Positions 36,901 through 45,242 of a stretch of DNA of 64,000 nucleotides are shown one piece after another. Below the pieces are notes generated by a model. That model searched no databases. It was not told the DNA's origin and saw only the letters and a program-made list of their open reading frames with translations. How positions within the stretch are numbered: position 1 is the first letter of the stretch; the number at the start of each line of letters is the position of its first letter. Both the position numbers and the translations under genes were made by a program. Origin of the DNA: Fulvivirga sp. M361 (GTDB lineage: Bacteria > Bacteroidota > Bacteroidia > Cytophagales > Cyclobacteriaceae); the NCBI RefSeq assembly GCF_007097395.1, contig NZ_VKDC01000001.1, forward strand, positions 193,501 to 257,500, given 5' to 3'.

Positions 36901-38735
36901 TGTCGCTCGGCAAAATTCAGGGTAGCATTTGGGCTTGTATCGATTACAGACGCAATGATGATATTATCGAAGTCTTTTTTGCCTCGTTTAGAATTAAAAA
37001 GATGCCTGGCTTTTTTCTTTACCGTCACCAGACCGTTATTATAGTCATATCCGATCAATCCTTTTTGAGCCAGGTAGAGCATTGCTCCGCGCAGAAGGAG
37101 TTCATCTTTTTTATAAAACTTAGCCAGGTCGCTCACATAAAATTCATCTACCCTCTTCTTGGAAGCATAATAAGTAACAATACCCAACGGATTAAAATCA
37201 TACAATTTATCGCCCAGTGAGCGATAATCTTCCTTGTTGTAATGATCACTGGATTCAAAATAGGCCGGCACGATCTTTCGAGCTTCCAAGATAGAAGCAT
37301 CCAGGCTGTCGGAATTTAGGTCCCAACGGATAATATCAGCTGTAAAATCAATATTAAAATACGTAGCGGTGTAGGGTGTATTTCTATAACCGCCTTTGTC
37401 CTTTTGAAGTGTTAAATATTTGCTATTCAAATCATAATTCAGCCTTACAGCGGGGTGATATATCGAGTCATTTCCTTGATAGATAACAACACGGGCCCGT
37501 TTGGTGCTCACCAATGAATCCTGAAATTCAAAAATATCAGCCCTGGCCCTAAACTTTCTTGAAGTGGCATCCTGTACCTCTATCAGCGAACCGTCGCCAA
37601 ATACTGATGAACTATTTATCTTGGCCCCTTTCAAAGAAAACCCACCCCGATAAATGAACCCCTCACCCAGACCTTTGACCGGTATATTGCTGTAGTAAGA
37701 TTGAAATCTGGGATAACTGGCATCTGTGGTAGAATCATGACGACTACTTTTATATTCGAAAACTCCGTCTATTTTACTCTCTAACTTACCTATGTATGTT
37801 AGCCTGGCGGCTTCAGCTCTTAATTTTGACTTGGTAACATCCAGGCTATAATCCGTTAATTCACAGTAGACAGAATCCTCTCCTAATCCAGCCATTGTCC
37901 AGTTGAAGCGTCCTTCTTTCCCAACAAATTGCCGTGATAATAAAAGGTAGCTGCCAGATGTATTTTTCAGGAAAACAGAATCATATTGTGAAACGAAATT
38001 AAGTTCTGCCTCATCAAATGTGATCACAGGGCCTTCTATGACTGGCAGTACATTACCCCCTGTAATAGCCTGGGCAAGCAATTCTTCCTGGGTGGGGCCG
38101 GTATCTTCGTCTGGAAAGCTATCATCCCATTCAGTATCCCAGTCCTCATCAGGTTCTTCTTCGTCCCAGTCTTCAAAACGTTCTGACTCCTCTTCTTCGA
38201 ATACTTCTTCTTCCGGCTCTTCCTCTACGGGTGCTTCTTCGATTTCAGGGGCTTCAATGTATTGGAATTGATATGCATCGTTTTGAACATATAGTTTGCT
38301 GGCGTTGGCATAGTACAGTGCATGGTGTTCAAAAAACTGTGTAGATGCCCTCAGAAATGTCAGGATCTCATCTTTGTCATGATTATCAATCATCTTTTGC
38401 ATCACATTCAGATAGGGTGTAATAGTAGGGTCATTGGCAAATTCTATGTCCTTGGCAGCAGCAATAGACCTGAAATAAAGATCTATAATACCACGTGTAC
38501 TATACTTCTTATTCATGATCGCTGCTACCTGTCGCATGGCCTTATCCTGTATTTCAGGGCCCAGGCGTGGCCAGGCCGTCAGAAAATCATCGCGGATAGT
38601 AAGCGTTTGCTGCGATCGGGAGTCATTCAGGCGATTTTTTAATGAATCGGCCGTTATTTGACCCTGAGCAGTAAGTGAGATACCGCATGTTCCTATGACA
38701 AGAAACAGCAAAAAATATGTGAGAACACTCCTCAT
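33906..38735 (-). CDS. Very large exported beta-rich protein with acidic tracts
   Basis: The ATG at 38733-38735 is used; a TTG just before it would add one residue. The 1609-residue protein has a signal peptide (YFLLFLVIGTCGISLTAQG) and a helical N-terminal region to about residue 155. A very acidic linker (about 160-222, EEPEEEVFEEEESERFEDWD) follows, then more than 1200 residues of repeating short beta strands. It ends in an Asp/Glu tail (EEETSDDDGFDDDDDGF). The beta part has repeated units of the type LKVSGIPYIIVADAKITPEN, reminiscent of OstA/LptA-like beta-jellyroll repeats, though I cannot assign it to them. It appears conserved in Cytophagales but uncharacterised. Neighbours are plsY, prmA and tpiA. 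Confidence 0.75.
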   Translation of the reverse strand: MRSVLTYFLLFLVIGTCGISLTAQGQITADSLKNRLNDSRSQQTLTIRDDFLTAWPRLGPEIQDKAMRQVAAIMNKKYSTRGIIDLYFRSIAAAKDIEFANDPTITPYLNVMQKMIDNHDKDEILTFLRASTQFFEHHALYYANASKLYVQNDAYQFQYIEAPEIEEAPVEEEPEEEVFEEEESERFEDWDEEEPDEDWDTEWDDSFPDEDTGPTQEELLAQAITGGNVLPVIEGPVITFDEAELNFVSQYDSVFLKNTSGSYLLLSRQFVGKEGRFNWTMAGLGEDSVYCELTDYSLDVTKSKLRAEAARLTYIGKLESKIDGVFEYKSSRHDSTTDASYPRFQSYYSNIPVKGLGEGFIYRGGFSLKGAKINSSSVFGDGSLIEVQDATSRKFRARADIFEFQDSLVSTKRARVVIYQGNDSIYHPAVRLNYDLNSKYLTLQKDKGGYRNTPYTATYFNIDFTADIIRWDLNSDSLDASILEARKIVPAYFESSDHYNKEDYRSLGDKLYDFNPLGIVTYYASKKRVDEFYVSDLAKFYKKDELLLRGAMLYLAQKGLIGYDYNNGLVTVKKKARHLFNSKRGKKDFDNIIIASVIDTSPNATLNFAERQLTVRGVESFRVSDSLNVIIEPDSSEITLLRDRDIRFDGKIYAGNFEYIGRDFTFKYDSFLIYLNQIDSIEFFVKDENSRGNQGRRKVKNALVSSDSIQASSGVTNNLQSGSGTLFINKPNNKSSKKKYLNYPRFNSEKGQVAYFDKNDVLDGVYDKSLYFLVPPFDLDSLGGSDPAAIGFKGTFGSSGMFPDFEETLRIQPDFSLGFQHDIPPEGYALYEGEGRLFNKLSLDSRGLRGTGRIDFLTTSLESEDFIFYPDSVTGSGNYFEIREAEYNGVIFPQASLANYEMLWLPKKDSMYIKSVEDPFQFYNETASLDGTAIVTNNGVYGSGLLATRGSHAKSDKITLKNDQFYARHAEFDLESSNPEKPALHGDDVRLKFNLNENYAVISPEVEGEAAIEFPYAQFKTSITEARWDLEEQKITMIKPDDVPIESSYFYTTRKDLDSLRFNATKAEYDINSLELKVSGIPYIIVADAKITPENNEVLILENSRIGQLTNTTIILDTLYGYHRLTEGVIDIKSRNEFSGYATYQFINALNDTIPIKMEDFHLEDIPAPGTRRKDVLEKHTVANGSVAETQNVLVSPGMYYKGDLILYAHQPAMELSGYVKLDLDEPGYNTWINHSSSADQQEVMIDYDNSTTEDGRRLEAGLHFAAGDNSLYHSFITEKFTPDDEDFFTPSGLLFYDEKTNEFVIEDTVKGNGNAFAGKIFRYNQATSELRFEGPATFIAPSKDADIKAAVIGHANINDVKYKMNSLFSIDFKPVPTQAFDIMAVDILDVVNNLGAPEGLGDQTELLYKLADIAGERAAREYEQRSLQDYVPLAGFTKETSTSMVFANVDMIWSVDFKAFYSEGKLGLSNLQRSDINGAFDGFMEAKRNEDGGPVFNLFLKASADSWYYFSYEDSRLLIYSSNNSFNTVISKKSNGAKAKIGDLVFAPGDKAETLNFINRFRLQYYGIEEPYQLDSDVEEEETKTDPDADGEEETSDDDGFDDDDDGF

Positions 38736-38834
38736 CAATCTGTCAAATTCTTAAATTATTGTGAATAAACCAATAAATAGAAGATTAGAAGGCTTAAGTG
38801 ATAACGTAATATCTTCCAAGAGGATTGTTTTTAT

Positions 38835-39671
38835 CTACTTTTTATGGAAAATCAAAGATGACCAACCATTTTTTTCTGTAGATGTCATTAGCCCAAGACC
38901 GCATGAACTGGCCTTCCCGATAAGGTCGTCATTATCATTTTCATAAAACCCACTCAATAGCAACTTACCACCGGTGACCAAATGGCCGACATATTCTTTC
39001 ATTTCATCTAAAAGTACATTTTTATTGATATTTGCAAGAATGATATCAAAATTACGATCAAGCTGAAGGGTACGAATGGTGCCTTCCAATACCTTCACAT
39101 GGCGGCAATGGTTCAATGAAACATTTTCAGGTGCATTTTCCGTACTCCAGGAGTTATTGTCATAAGCTATGACTTCAGAAGCTCCCAGTTTCTCGGCCAT
39201 TATCGCTAAAATGGCGGTACCTGTACCCGCATCAAGGACATGTTTATTTGTATGATCGACTCCCAGTTGATTTTTTAACATCAAATAGGTAGTAGCATGG
39301 TGCCCCGTACCAAATGACATCCGGGGATTAATAGCAATATTATACTGGAAGTCTTCACGAGTTTCATGAAAAGTGGCATGAACATATATCTCTTTTTCAA
39401 CCTCAATCGGATCATAGTTTTTTTCCCACTCTTCATTCCAGTTTTTTGGCGCCACCCGCATTACCTCATAAGACAATTTGAATCCTGAGTATTTGCCCAG
39501 CACAGCGTTAAGCTCAACATCATCAAATAGCTCTTCTTCAATATAAGCCTCTAACCCATCCTCGGTTTCCATCATAGAGTCATAACTTATCGCTGATAAC
39601 TCAGCGATAAGTATTTCTTTGATCTCTTCCGAACAATAAAGTTTGATCGCCAAAAAGTTAGTATCTGCCAT
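38835..39671 (-). CDS. prmA: Ribosomal protein L11 methyltransferase
   Basis: This 278-residue SAM-dependent enzyme trimethylates ribosomal protein L11. The substrate-recognition N-terminal domain (to about 80) is followed by the signature NPRMSFGTGHHATTYLMLKN and the SAM-binding glycine motif DAGTGTAILAIMAEKLGA. ILANINKNVLL replaces the NPPY-type motif, as is normal for PrmA. The length fits Bacteroidota PrmA. It lies 41 bases after tpiA and probably shares its transcript. Confidence 0.94.
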   Translation of the reverse strand: MADTNFLAIKLYCSEEIKEILIAELSAISYDSMMETEDGLEAYIEEELFDDVELNAVLGKYSGFKLSYEVMRVAPKNWNEEWEKNYDPIEVEKEIYVHATFHETREDFQYNIAINPRMSFGTGHHATTYLMLKNQLGVDHTNKHVLDAGTGTAILAIMAEKLGASEVIAYDNNSWSTENAPENVSLNHCRHVKVLEGTIRTLQLDRNFDIILANINKNVLLDEMKEYVGHLVTGGKLLLSGFYENDNDDLIGKASSCGLGLMTSTEKNGWSSLIFHKK

Positions 39672-39712
39672 ATAAAGATCTAACGGCAGTTATTAACTCC
39701 CGTTACATGTTA

Positions 39713-40474
39713 TTAAAAGGACTTAACGATATCTACGAAATCACGTGATTTAAGGCTCGCACCACCAATTAAACCTCCATCCACATCTGAACATGCAAAT
39801 AATTCAGCGGCATTATCAGGCTTACAGCTACCTCCGTACAGAATGGAAGTATTATCTGCAATATCATTACCGTATTGTTCAGCGATATAACCACGTAAAG
39901 CCGCATGCATTTCCTGTGCCTGATCTGATGAAGCCGTCATGCCGGTACCAATAGCCCAAATAGGTTCATAAGCGATAACGATTTTTGAAAAGTCTTCTTT
40001 AGAAAGGTGAAATAAACTCTCTTTTATTTGCTGGCAAACAAAGGCAATGAAATCCCCTCCTTCACGTGTTTCTAATGACTCCCCACAACAGAAAATCGGT
40101 GTTAGCCCGTTTGCGAGGCAGGCATCCACTTTAGCAGCAAGCTGTTTATTGTTTTCATTAAAATACTCACGACGTTCACTATGCCCTAAAATAACGTATT
40201 CAGCTCCAACAGAAACCAACATGGGAACTGATATCTCCCCAGTGTAAGCACCGGAAGCTTGCTCATTGCAATTTTGGGCTGACAAATACATGTTTTTGGT
40301 TGTTCCTATTAGTTGTTTTACTTTGGTTAAATGGATATATGGAGGGGCCAAAACAACGATTGCATCATTGGCAACTTCATCGACGACCATACTGGCTATT
40401 TCAGAGGTAAGTTGTAATCCTTCATCAATGGTATTATTCATTTTCCAGTTACCGGCTACTATTTTTTTACGCAT
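39713..40474 (-). CDS. tpiA: Triosephosphate isomerase
   Basis: This 253-residue TIM-barrel enzyme interconverts glyceraldehyde-3-phosphate and dihydroxyacetone phosphate in glycolysis. Catalytic residues are present: Asn9/Lys11 in AGNWKMN, His98 in ILGHSERREYF and Glu170 in AYEPIWAIGTGMTAS. The phosphate-binding end LYGGSCKPDN and GLIGGASLK is complete. A TATCTTTG promoter box lies 61 bases upstream. The prmA gene follows. Confidence 0.97.
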   Translation of the reverse strand: MRKKIVAGNWKMNNTIDEGLQLTSEIASMVVDEVANDAIVVLAPPYIHLTKVKQLIGTTKNMYLSAQNCNEQASGAYTGEISVPMLVSVGAEYVILGHSERREYFNENNKQLAAKVDACLANGLTPIFCCGESLETREGGDFIAFVCQQIKESLFHLSKEDFSKIVIAYEPIWAIGTGMTASSDQAQEMHAALRGYIAEQYGNDIADNTSILYGGSCKPDNAAELFACSDVDGGLIGGASLKSRDFVDIVKSF

Positions 40475-40534
40475 TTTTTTCGCTTAGAATATTGAACAAT
40501 TGTGCATCGCTTTCAGCGACTTACTTTTAAGCGT

Positions 40535-40542
40535 CAAAGATA
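40535..40542 (-). promoter_or_regulatory. Putative -7 promoter box of tpiA
   Basis: On the minus strand this reads TATCTTTG, matching TAnnTTTG, 61 bases before the tpiA start. No clear -33 TTG is seen. Confidence 0.5.
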
Positions 40543-40596
40543 CGCTTTGTCGGGCACTTGTAAAACGCGTGATGGTTTGATAAATGACAGGCTACC

Positions 40597-41049
40597 TCAA
40601 AATTTAAGCCTGATCTCATCCTCATAATCAACAGGTACAGATATAGGGAATCCATATACAGACATCTTAATATTTCCGGTGTAGCGTACCTTCATTTTTT
40701 TACCCCCTATCATACTCATGATACTATTGAGTACCCCTACATCTCCTATATTAAATTTGGCGTCTACAGGCACTTTGAACTCGGACAAGGCTTGTATTTT
40801 CGTTTTCAACTTATGTTCAATCGAACCTATCTTCTTTCCTGCAAGAGTGACATCAATATTTACCTTTTTTAGTTTCATACTGACATCATTTGGGTTGTAA
40901 AAAAAGGCATCCCCATTTAATAATGCCTGGCTGCCGGTTATTTCTGTTACTTTAACGTTACCTATCCGTTTAAAAACCGGAGCTTCTTTAGGGCGAGTAC
41001 AACCGAATAATAATACAGTCAATAAAAGCAGGCTTGCAATTCTTTTCAT
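40597..41049 (-). CDS. LEA type 2 family lipoprotein
   Basis: The ATG at 41047-41049 gives 150 residues with a lipoprotein signal (MKRIASLLLLTVLLFGCTRP, lipid Cys17); an upstream in-frame ATG at 41097 spoils the signal. The rest is a WHy/LEA-2 beta-sandwich: LLNGDAFFYNPNDVSMKLKK, VNIDVTLAGKKIG and the final FPISVPVDYEDEIRLKF. LEA-2 domains are found in stress and envelope proteins, and the bacterial role is unknown. It is separated from tpiA by 122 bases on the same strand. Confidence 0.82.
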   Translation of the reverse strand: MKRIASLLLLTVLLFGCTRPKEAPVFKRIGNVKVTEITGSQALLNGDAFFYNPNDVSMKLKKVNIDVTLAGKKIGSIEHKLKTKIQALSEFKVPVDAKFNIGDVGVLNSIMSMIGGKKMKVRYTGNIKMSVYGFPISVPVDYEDEIRLKF

Positions 41050-41197
41050 CTGTAGGTAGACGCCCGGTATAATAGCTTTGTTACTTGATGTGATCAATAT
41101 TTTTTATTTTTTAATTGGCCATCTGAATGATGTCGATAATCATGCCAAAGATGTGTAATTCTTAAAACTAAAAAACGAAAAGTACAATAAGTCAATG

Positions 41198-42316
41198 TCA
41201 GAGCCCCTCAAACAGCGAAGCATCAATATTTGGAATGACTTTCAGTGCATTTTTAAAGTATAATTTTTTTAGTACTTCATCCTCCAGGTCCAATCCATAC
41301 ATTTTCCAGAAAGCATGATATCTTTTATAGTATGGAAAGTATTCGTCTGCCGTTTCCAGCACCCGAAAATAAGTATGGTATTCTTCAGGATTCCAGTAAT
41401 CTTTTCCAAACATCACACGGTCCTGGTAGGTCGTTAGAAACTTCTTTGCCATTCTCGGTTGCCGTCCCAACTCAGCAATCACGGCACCTATTTCTGAATA
41501 CATATTAGGATACCTGTCCATTAGTTCCCCCAGCTTTCCAAGATCATTGCCATACCAACCCAGGTGTGCATTGATAAATGTAGTACCGGGATGCTTTTTG
41601 AAAATATCATGCTGTTCTGCAATAATGGTCTCCCAGGGTGCGGGGTCAGTATCACTCCGTTTTCTACGTGAGCGCAATTTAAGTTCCAGCCAGCGTTCGT
41701 TGTTTTCGTCATGTGGAGACCAGAAAGGTTTGGGGTCTGCAGAATGAATAAGCACCGGTATACCCAGTTCACCGCACTTAGCCCATACAGGATCAATTCT
41801 CGGATCATCGATCGTCACCCGCTGACCGTTTACTACTGCCATGGTCTGACTTTTATATATTTTAAGGCCATTAGCGCCAAGCTTTACATCGCTTTCGATT
41901 TGTTTCACTGTTCGTTCCGTCCACCCTTTTTCATTAATGGACTGAATGTCAATATTGGTAAAAACAATGAATCGGTTAGGTGCAGTTTTATTCACATTAT
42001 CCAGGCTACCTTTCAGGTGCTCTTCAGACCCTCTTCCTCTTCCACTGAGGTTGACCATCACCGCCATATTCAGCTTATCCATTTCTTCTACCAGGTCATC
42101 CAGGTCCTGGTTAGGCATATTGAATTGATGGTTATGAACATCTATAAATGGATACCTGGCTCGTGTCACCTGATGTTCAGGTACTATCAATGTAGATGGA
42201 GGATCATATTTTTCCCAATCCATTCTGGGTTCTCCGGTGTTCTCAGTACCATTTTGGCCCTGACAATTGAATATGATGAATGATAACAAACACAACGCAC
42301 AGGTAATTTTTTTCAT
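41198..42316 (-). CDS. Exported amidohydrolase family protein
   Basis: This 372-residue protein has a signal peptide, possibly a lipoprotein one (CLLSFIIFNCQGQ, Cys18). A metal-dependent TIM-barrel hydrolase of the amidohydrolase-2 type follows. The metal motif FIDVHNHQF has His61 and His63. Further ligands are likely in PVLIHSADPKPFW, FINAHLGWYGNDL and the late Asp in VMFGKDYWNPEEYH. The family includes decarboxylases and lactone hydrolases acting on aromatic or carboxylate substrates. The substrate here is unknown. Export to the periplasm is unusual for characterised members but common in Bacteroidota genomes. Confidence 0.85.
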   Translation of the reverse strand: MKKITCALCLLSFIIFNCQGQNGTENTGEPRMDWEKYDPPSTLIVPEHQVTRARYPFIDVHNHQFNMPNQDLDDLVEEMDKLNMAVMVNLSGRGRGSEEHLKGSLDNVNKTAPNRFIVFTNIDIQSINEKGWTERTVKQIESDVKLGANGLKIYKSQTMAVVNGQRVTIDDPRIDPVWAKCGELGIPVLIHSADPKPFWSPHDENNERWLELKLRSRRKRSDTDPAPWETIIAEQHDIFKKHPGTTFINAHLGWYGNDLGKLGELMDRYPNMYSEIGAVIAELGRQPRMAKKFLTTYQDRVMFGKDYWNPEEYHTYFRVLETADEYFPYYKRYHAFWKMYGLDLEDEVLKKLYFKNALKVIPNIDASLFEGL

Positions 42317-42630
42317 ATGGGATAAATTTTAGCCAATCTAACGATTTACTGCTTTTAAAGTTGGCACTTGCAGCAACATACTATGAAAAGGTCCATAAAC
42401 TTGTATTCTGTATTATTCGAGGAGCTGGCAGTCACCAACAAGCCGTGGGCAAAGTTTTAGGACAAATTATAGCCTACTGCCCCTTGCCTATTGCCGACCA
42501 TAGTATCGGTTAGCCGTTATGTTCGTTGTAAATGACGATTACAATGCAAGCGTGATTTGACACTAGCTATGATCCGTATAGTAATTATTAGAAATGGTTT
42601 TATCTTTGGCATGTTTGCTAACTTGCTGCT
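42317..42630. promoter_or_regulatory. Divergent gap before the TPR gene, with a -7 box
   Basis: No gene is seen. TATCTTTG at 42601-42608 (plus strand) matches TAnnTTTG and lies 22 bases before the TPR gene start, giving a very short leader. No clear -33 element is present. Confidence 0.5.
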
Positions 42631-43743
42631 ATGAAGAATTTTTTGATCATTGTTTGTGCTCTGGCTTATACTACTGTTTCTGCTCAATCTACAGAAGGAC
42701 CTTATAACAAAGGACTTGAAAGTATTAAAAATGAAAAATTTGAAGAAGCTGTGAAATGGTTTGCCCAGGTGATCGAAGCGGACCCTAAAAACAAAATGGC
42801 CTATAATCAAAGGGGTTATGCCAAGAATCAGCTTGGTGATTTTTATGGCGCTATTGGCGATTATAATTTTGCTGTGGACCTGGATTCGACTTTTGCTGAT
42901 GCACTTAATAACCGGGGTGAGGCGAAATTCAACCTTGGGGACGATTATGGATCAATAGAAGATTTTGACAGGGCCGTAAGGCACAATAATACTATGGCTG
43001 AGGCCTATAATAACCGGGGCTTTGCAAAATACAATGTAGAAGACCTTCAAGGAGCTTTATTTGACTTCTCAAAAGCTATAGAATTGGATGCTGATGATGC
43101 TGACAAATATTTTAACCGGGCAGTTATAAAAGCAGAACTGGAAGAATACATCAGCGCCATTGATGATTATAACAAGTGCATTTCCCTGGATGGAAAAGAC
43201 CCGGAAGCCTACAGTTTCCGGGGTGTGGCACGTTATAACCTGGGGCAGGTAGAAGAAGCTTTGATTGATTATAACAAGGCCATCGAAATGGATAGTGAAG
43301 ACCCTGTAAAATATGAAAACCGGGCACTCGCCAAAAGTGCTTTGGAAGACTTTGAGGGGGCACTCACTGATTATGACAAGAGTGTGGAATTATTCCCCGA
43401 AGACCCGGATACCTATAATCTGCGTGGTGTCATTAAATTTAACCTCAAAAACTATGAAGGTGCGTTAGAAGACTATGGAAAAGCTATAGGGCTGGATGCT
43501 TATAATCCTGTGTATTATGATAATCGTGCTCTGGCCAAGGCTTCATTGGAGGATTTTAAAGGCGCTGTTCAAGATTATTCTTATTCCATAGAACTTTTCC
43601 CTAATGACCCCGAAACGTTTCATCAGCGTGGCCTGGCGAAGATCAGCTTGGGCAACAACTATGATGGTTGCCTGGACCTCAATACCGCTGTAGAACTGGG
43701 CTCCGAAGATGCCCAATCCTCCATACGTGAGCATTGCAAATGA
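42631..43743 (+). CDS. Exported protein of ten TPR repeats
   Basis: This 370-residue protein has a signal peptide (MKNFLIIVCALAYTTVSAQS), then about ten consecutive 34-residue tetratricopeptide repeats with almost no other sequence. Each carries the pattern of YNQRGYAKNQLGDFYGAIGD. Repeats ending in ENRALAK and DNRALAK are especially alike. TPR arrays form a superhelical protein-binding surface; the partner is unknown. The stop is three bases from the stop of the convergent lipoprotein gene. Confidence 0.88.
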   Translation: MKNFLIIVCALAYTTVSAQSTEGPYNKGLESIKNEKFEEAVKWFAQVIEADPKNKMAYNQRGYAKNQLGDFYGAIGDYNFAVDLDSTFADALNNRGEAKFNLGDDYGSIEDFDRAVRHNNTMAEAYNNRGFAKYNVEDLQGALFDFSKAIELDADDADKYFNRAVIKAELEEYISAIDDYNKCISLDGKDPEAYSFRGVARYNLGQVEEALIDYNKAIEMDSEDPVKYENRALAKSALEDFEGALTDYDKSVELFPEDPDTYNLRGVIKFNLKNYEGALEDYGKAIGLDAYNPVYYDNRALAKASLEDFKGAVQDYSYSIELFPNDPETFHQRGLAKISLGNNYDGCLDLNTAVELGSEDAQSSIREHCK

Positions 43744-43746
43744 AGA

Positions 43747-44199
43747 CTATTTTTGAACCGTCATTGCTGTTCCCGTACTTGCATTGATCACACTTATGTG
43801 CATCTGCTGTATTTCCTGCAATGAAAAATGTCGATACTTATCATTGATATTAAACTGTAACTGCTGAATAGGCAAAGATTCGCATAAATCGCCGCGAGCG
43901 TCATGTTCGAGCACCAATTGCAAATGCGATGCCTGCTCAGAGGAAATGACTCTTGGCCTGTGCAATTCAAATTCATGCACTGTACATCCCCCGGGATATT
44001 GTACTCTTATATTCAGGAATTCCTCCTCTACATTTGCATTTAATATTCTGAAGGGGTCAGAGGCGGGCATTTCATATTCAGGTAATACGGATGCTTTTAC
44101 ATAAATAGCCTCATTACTAAGTTTTGATGTAGAAGCGCGCTGCTTACATCCCGTCACCACCATCAATAGCACAATACTCATAAAAAGTGTCTCTCTCAT
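43747..44199 (-). CDS. Small lipoprotein of unknown function
   Basis: ATG 44197-44199 gives 150 residues with the lipoprotein signal MRETLFMSIVLLMVVTGCKQ (lipid Cys18). The in-frame ATG at 44220 adds a poor leader. The mature domain has a conserved-looking core VQYPGGCTVHEFELHRP and a C-terminal LQEIQQMHISVINASTG, with an overall beta-sandwich look. No family name is recognised. It ends almost on top of the convergent TPR gene. Confidence 0.65.
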   Translation of the reverse strand: MRETLFMSIVLLMVVTGCKQRASTSKLSNEAIYVKASVLPEYEMPASDPFRILNANVEEEFLNIRVQYPGGCTVHEFELHRPRVISSEQASHLQLVLEHDARGDLCESLPIQQLQFNINDKYRHFSLQEIQQMHISVINASTGTAMTVQK

Positions 44200-44337
44200 T
44201 GTTATTCTATCTAGCTCCAACCTTAAGACACTGGTTCATTAACGAACGTTGGGGGCGATTATTAAATAATCATAGGATTTCTCACCAGTAACTTTCAAAG
44301 TGCATAAGACATCATACACTGAAAAAACCTAAAACTA

Positions 44338-45168
44338 TTAGAAAACAGCACTTTCGGCCAGTAGTCTGTATTGGTCAAGATCGTGTTGTACGTTTTGCAA
44401 TTTTGCCATTAATGTACCAACGGCCACTTTTCCCAATGGTAACCTCAACGGAGGCGTTTCAGTTTGAGTAATTCCCAAGATCGCTTCAGCCGCTTTTTGA
44501 GGATCTCCTTCCTGCTTCCCATCTACAGCTTTGATCTTTTCGCGGAACACACCGGCTGTTCCCTTATAATCCGGAATGTAATCCTGGGCCAATCGAAAAG
44601 CATTACCTGCAAAACCGGTTCTGTACGGACCGGGCTCCACTATCGTAAGGTTTATTCCCAGAGGCAATACCTCCGCTGCCAGTGCTTCGCTAAAACCTTC
44701 CAGGGCGAACTTACTGGCATTGTATATGCCAAACCCGGCAAACGCCTTGAACCCTCCGTGTGACGAAATTTGTAAAATATGACCGGAGCCCTGCCTCCTC
44801 ATAAGAGGTAACGCGCCTTTTGTCACTTCCAGCGCTGCGAAAAAATTTGCTTCAAATACTTGACGAACTTCCTCTTCACTTGTTTCTTCGACAGCACCAG
44901 CCACGCCAAAACCAGCATTATTAACCAAAACATCCAACCTTCCAAACCGCTTTTCTATTATTTCAAAAGTACTTTTAATCGCATCGAAATCTCTCACGTC
45001 TAGCAAAACACCAAGTGCTTTTTCGGAATGCTTAGCATTAAAATCATCTACCTGCCGTTGTTGACGAAATGTCCCAATGACAAAATCACCTTTCTGAATA
45101 ACCGTCTCAGCCAGCGCCTTTCCCAGGCCACTGGATATACCTGTAATAAACCAAATTTTACTTGTCAT
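44338..45168 (-). CDS. Short-chain dehydrogenase/reductase
   Basis: This 276-residue classical SDR uses NAD(P)H to reduce or oxidise a carbonyl or alcohol. The Rossmann motif TGISSGLG is at residues 9-16, NNAGFGVAGA near 85, catalytic Ser in ILQISSHGG and YxxxK in IYNASKFALEG. The closest named types are SDR oxidoreductases annotated as oxidoreductases or retinol dehydrogenase-like; the substrate is unknown. It is followed upstream by an AraC regulator in the same orientation, the usual pairing in Bacteroidota. Confidence 0.9.
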   Translation of the reverse strand: MTSKIWFITGISSGLGKALAETVIQKGDFVIGTFRQQRQVDDFNAKHSEKALGVLLDVRDFDAIKSTFEIIEKRFGRLDVLVNNAGFGVAGAVEETSEEEVRQVFEANFFAALEVTKGALPLMRRQGSGHILQISSHGGFKAFAGFGIYNASKFALEGFSEALAAEVLPLGINLTIVEPGPYRTGFAGNAFRLAQDYIPDYKGTAGVFREKIKAVDGKQEGDPQKAAEAILGITQTETPPLRLPLGKVAVGTLMAKLQNVQHDLDQYRLLAESAVF

Positions 45169-45242
45169 AATACCTTCTGTTAAGAATTAAAAATTATGAT
45201 ACAAAAATGTGCGATCTGAACACTGTAACGCTAGAATAAAAC

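Noticed and set aside
41711-42283. 190-codon plus-strand frame
   Set aside because: It is antisense to the amidohydrolase gene, rich in His/Phe/Ile from reversed codons, and has no domain.
42700-43740. Possible CRISPR-like periodicity
   Set aside because: The period of about 102 bases is that of TPR coding repeats, with no identical repeat and spacer structure.
44257-44271. Perfect AT-rich palindrome GATTATTAAATAATC
   Set aside because: It is short and AT-rich, likely by chance. It lies after the SDR stop but has no GC stem for termination.
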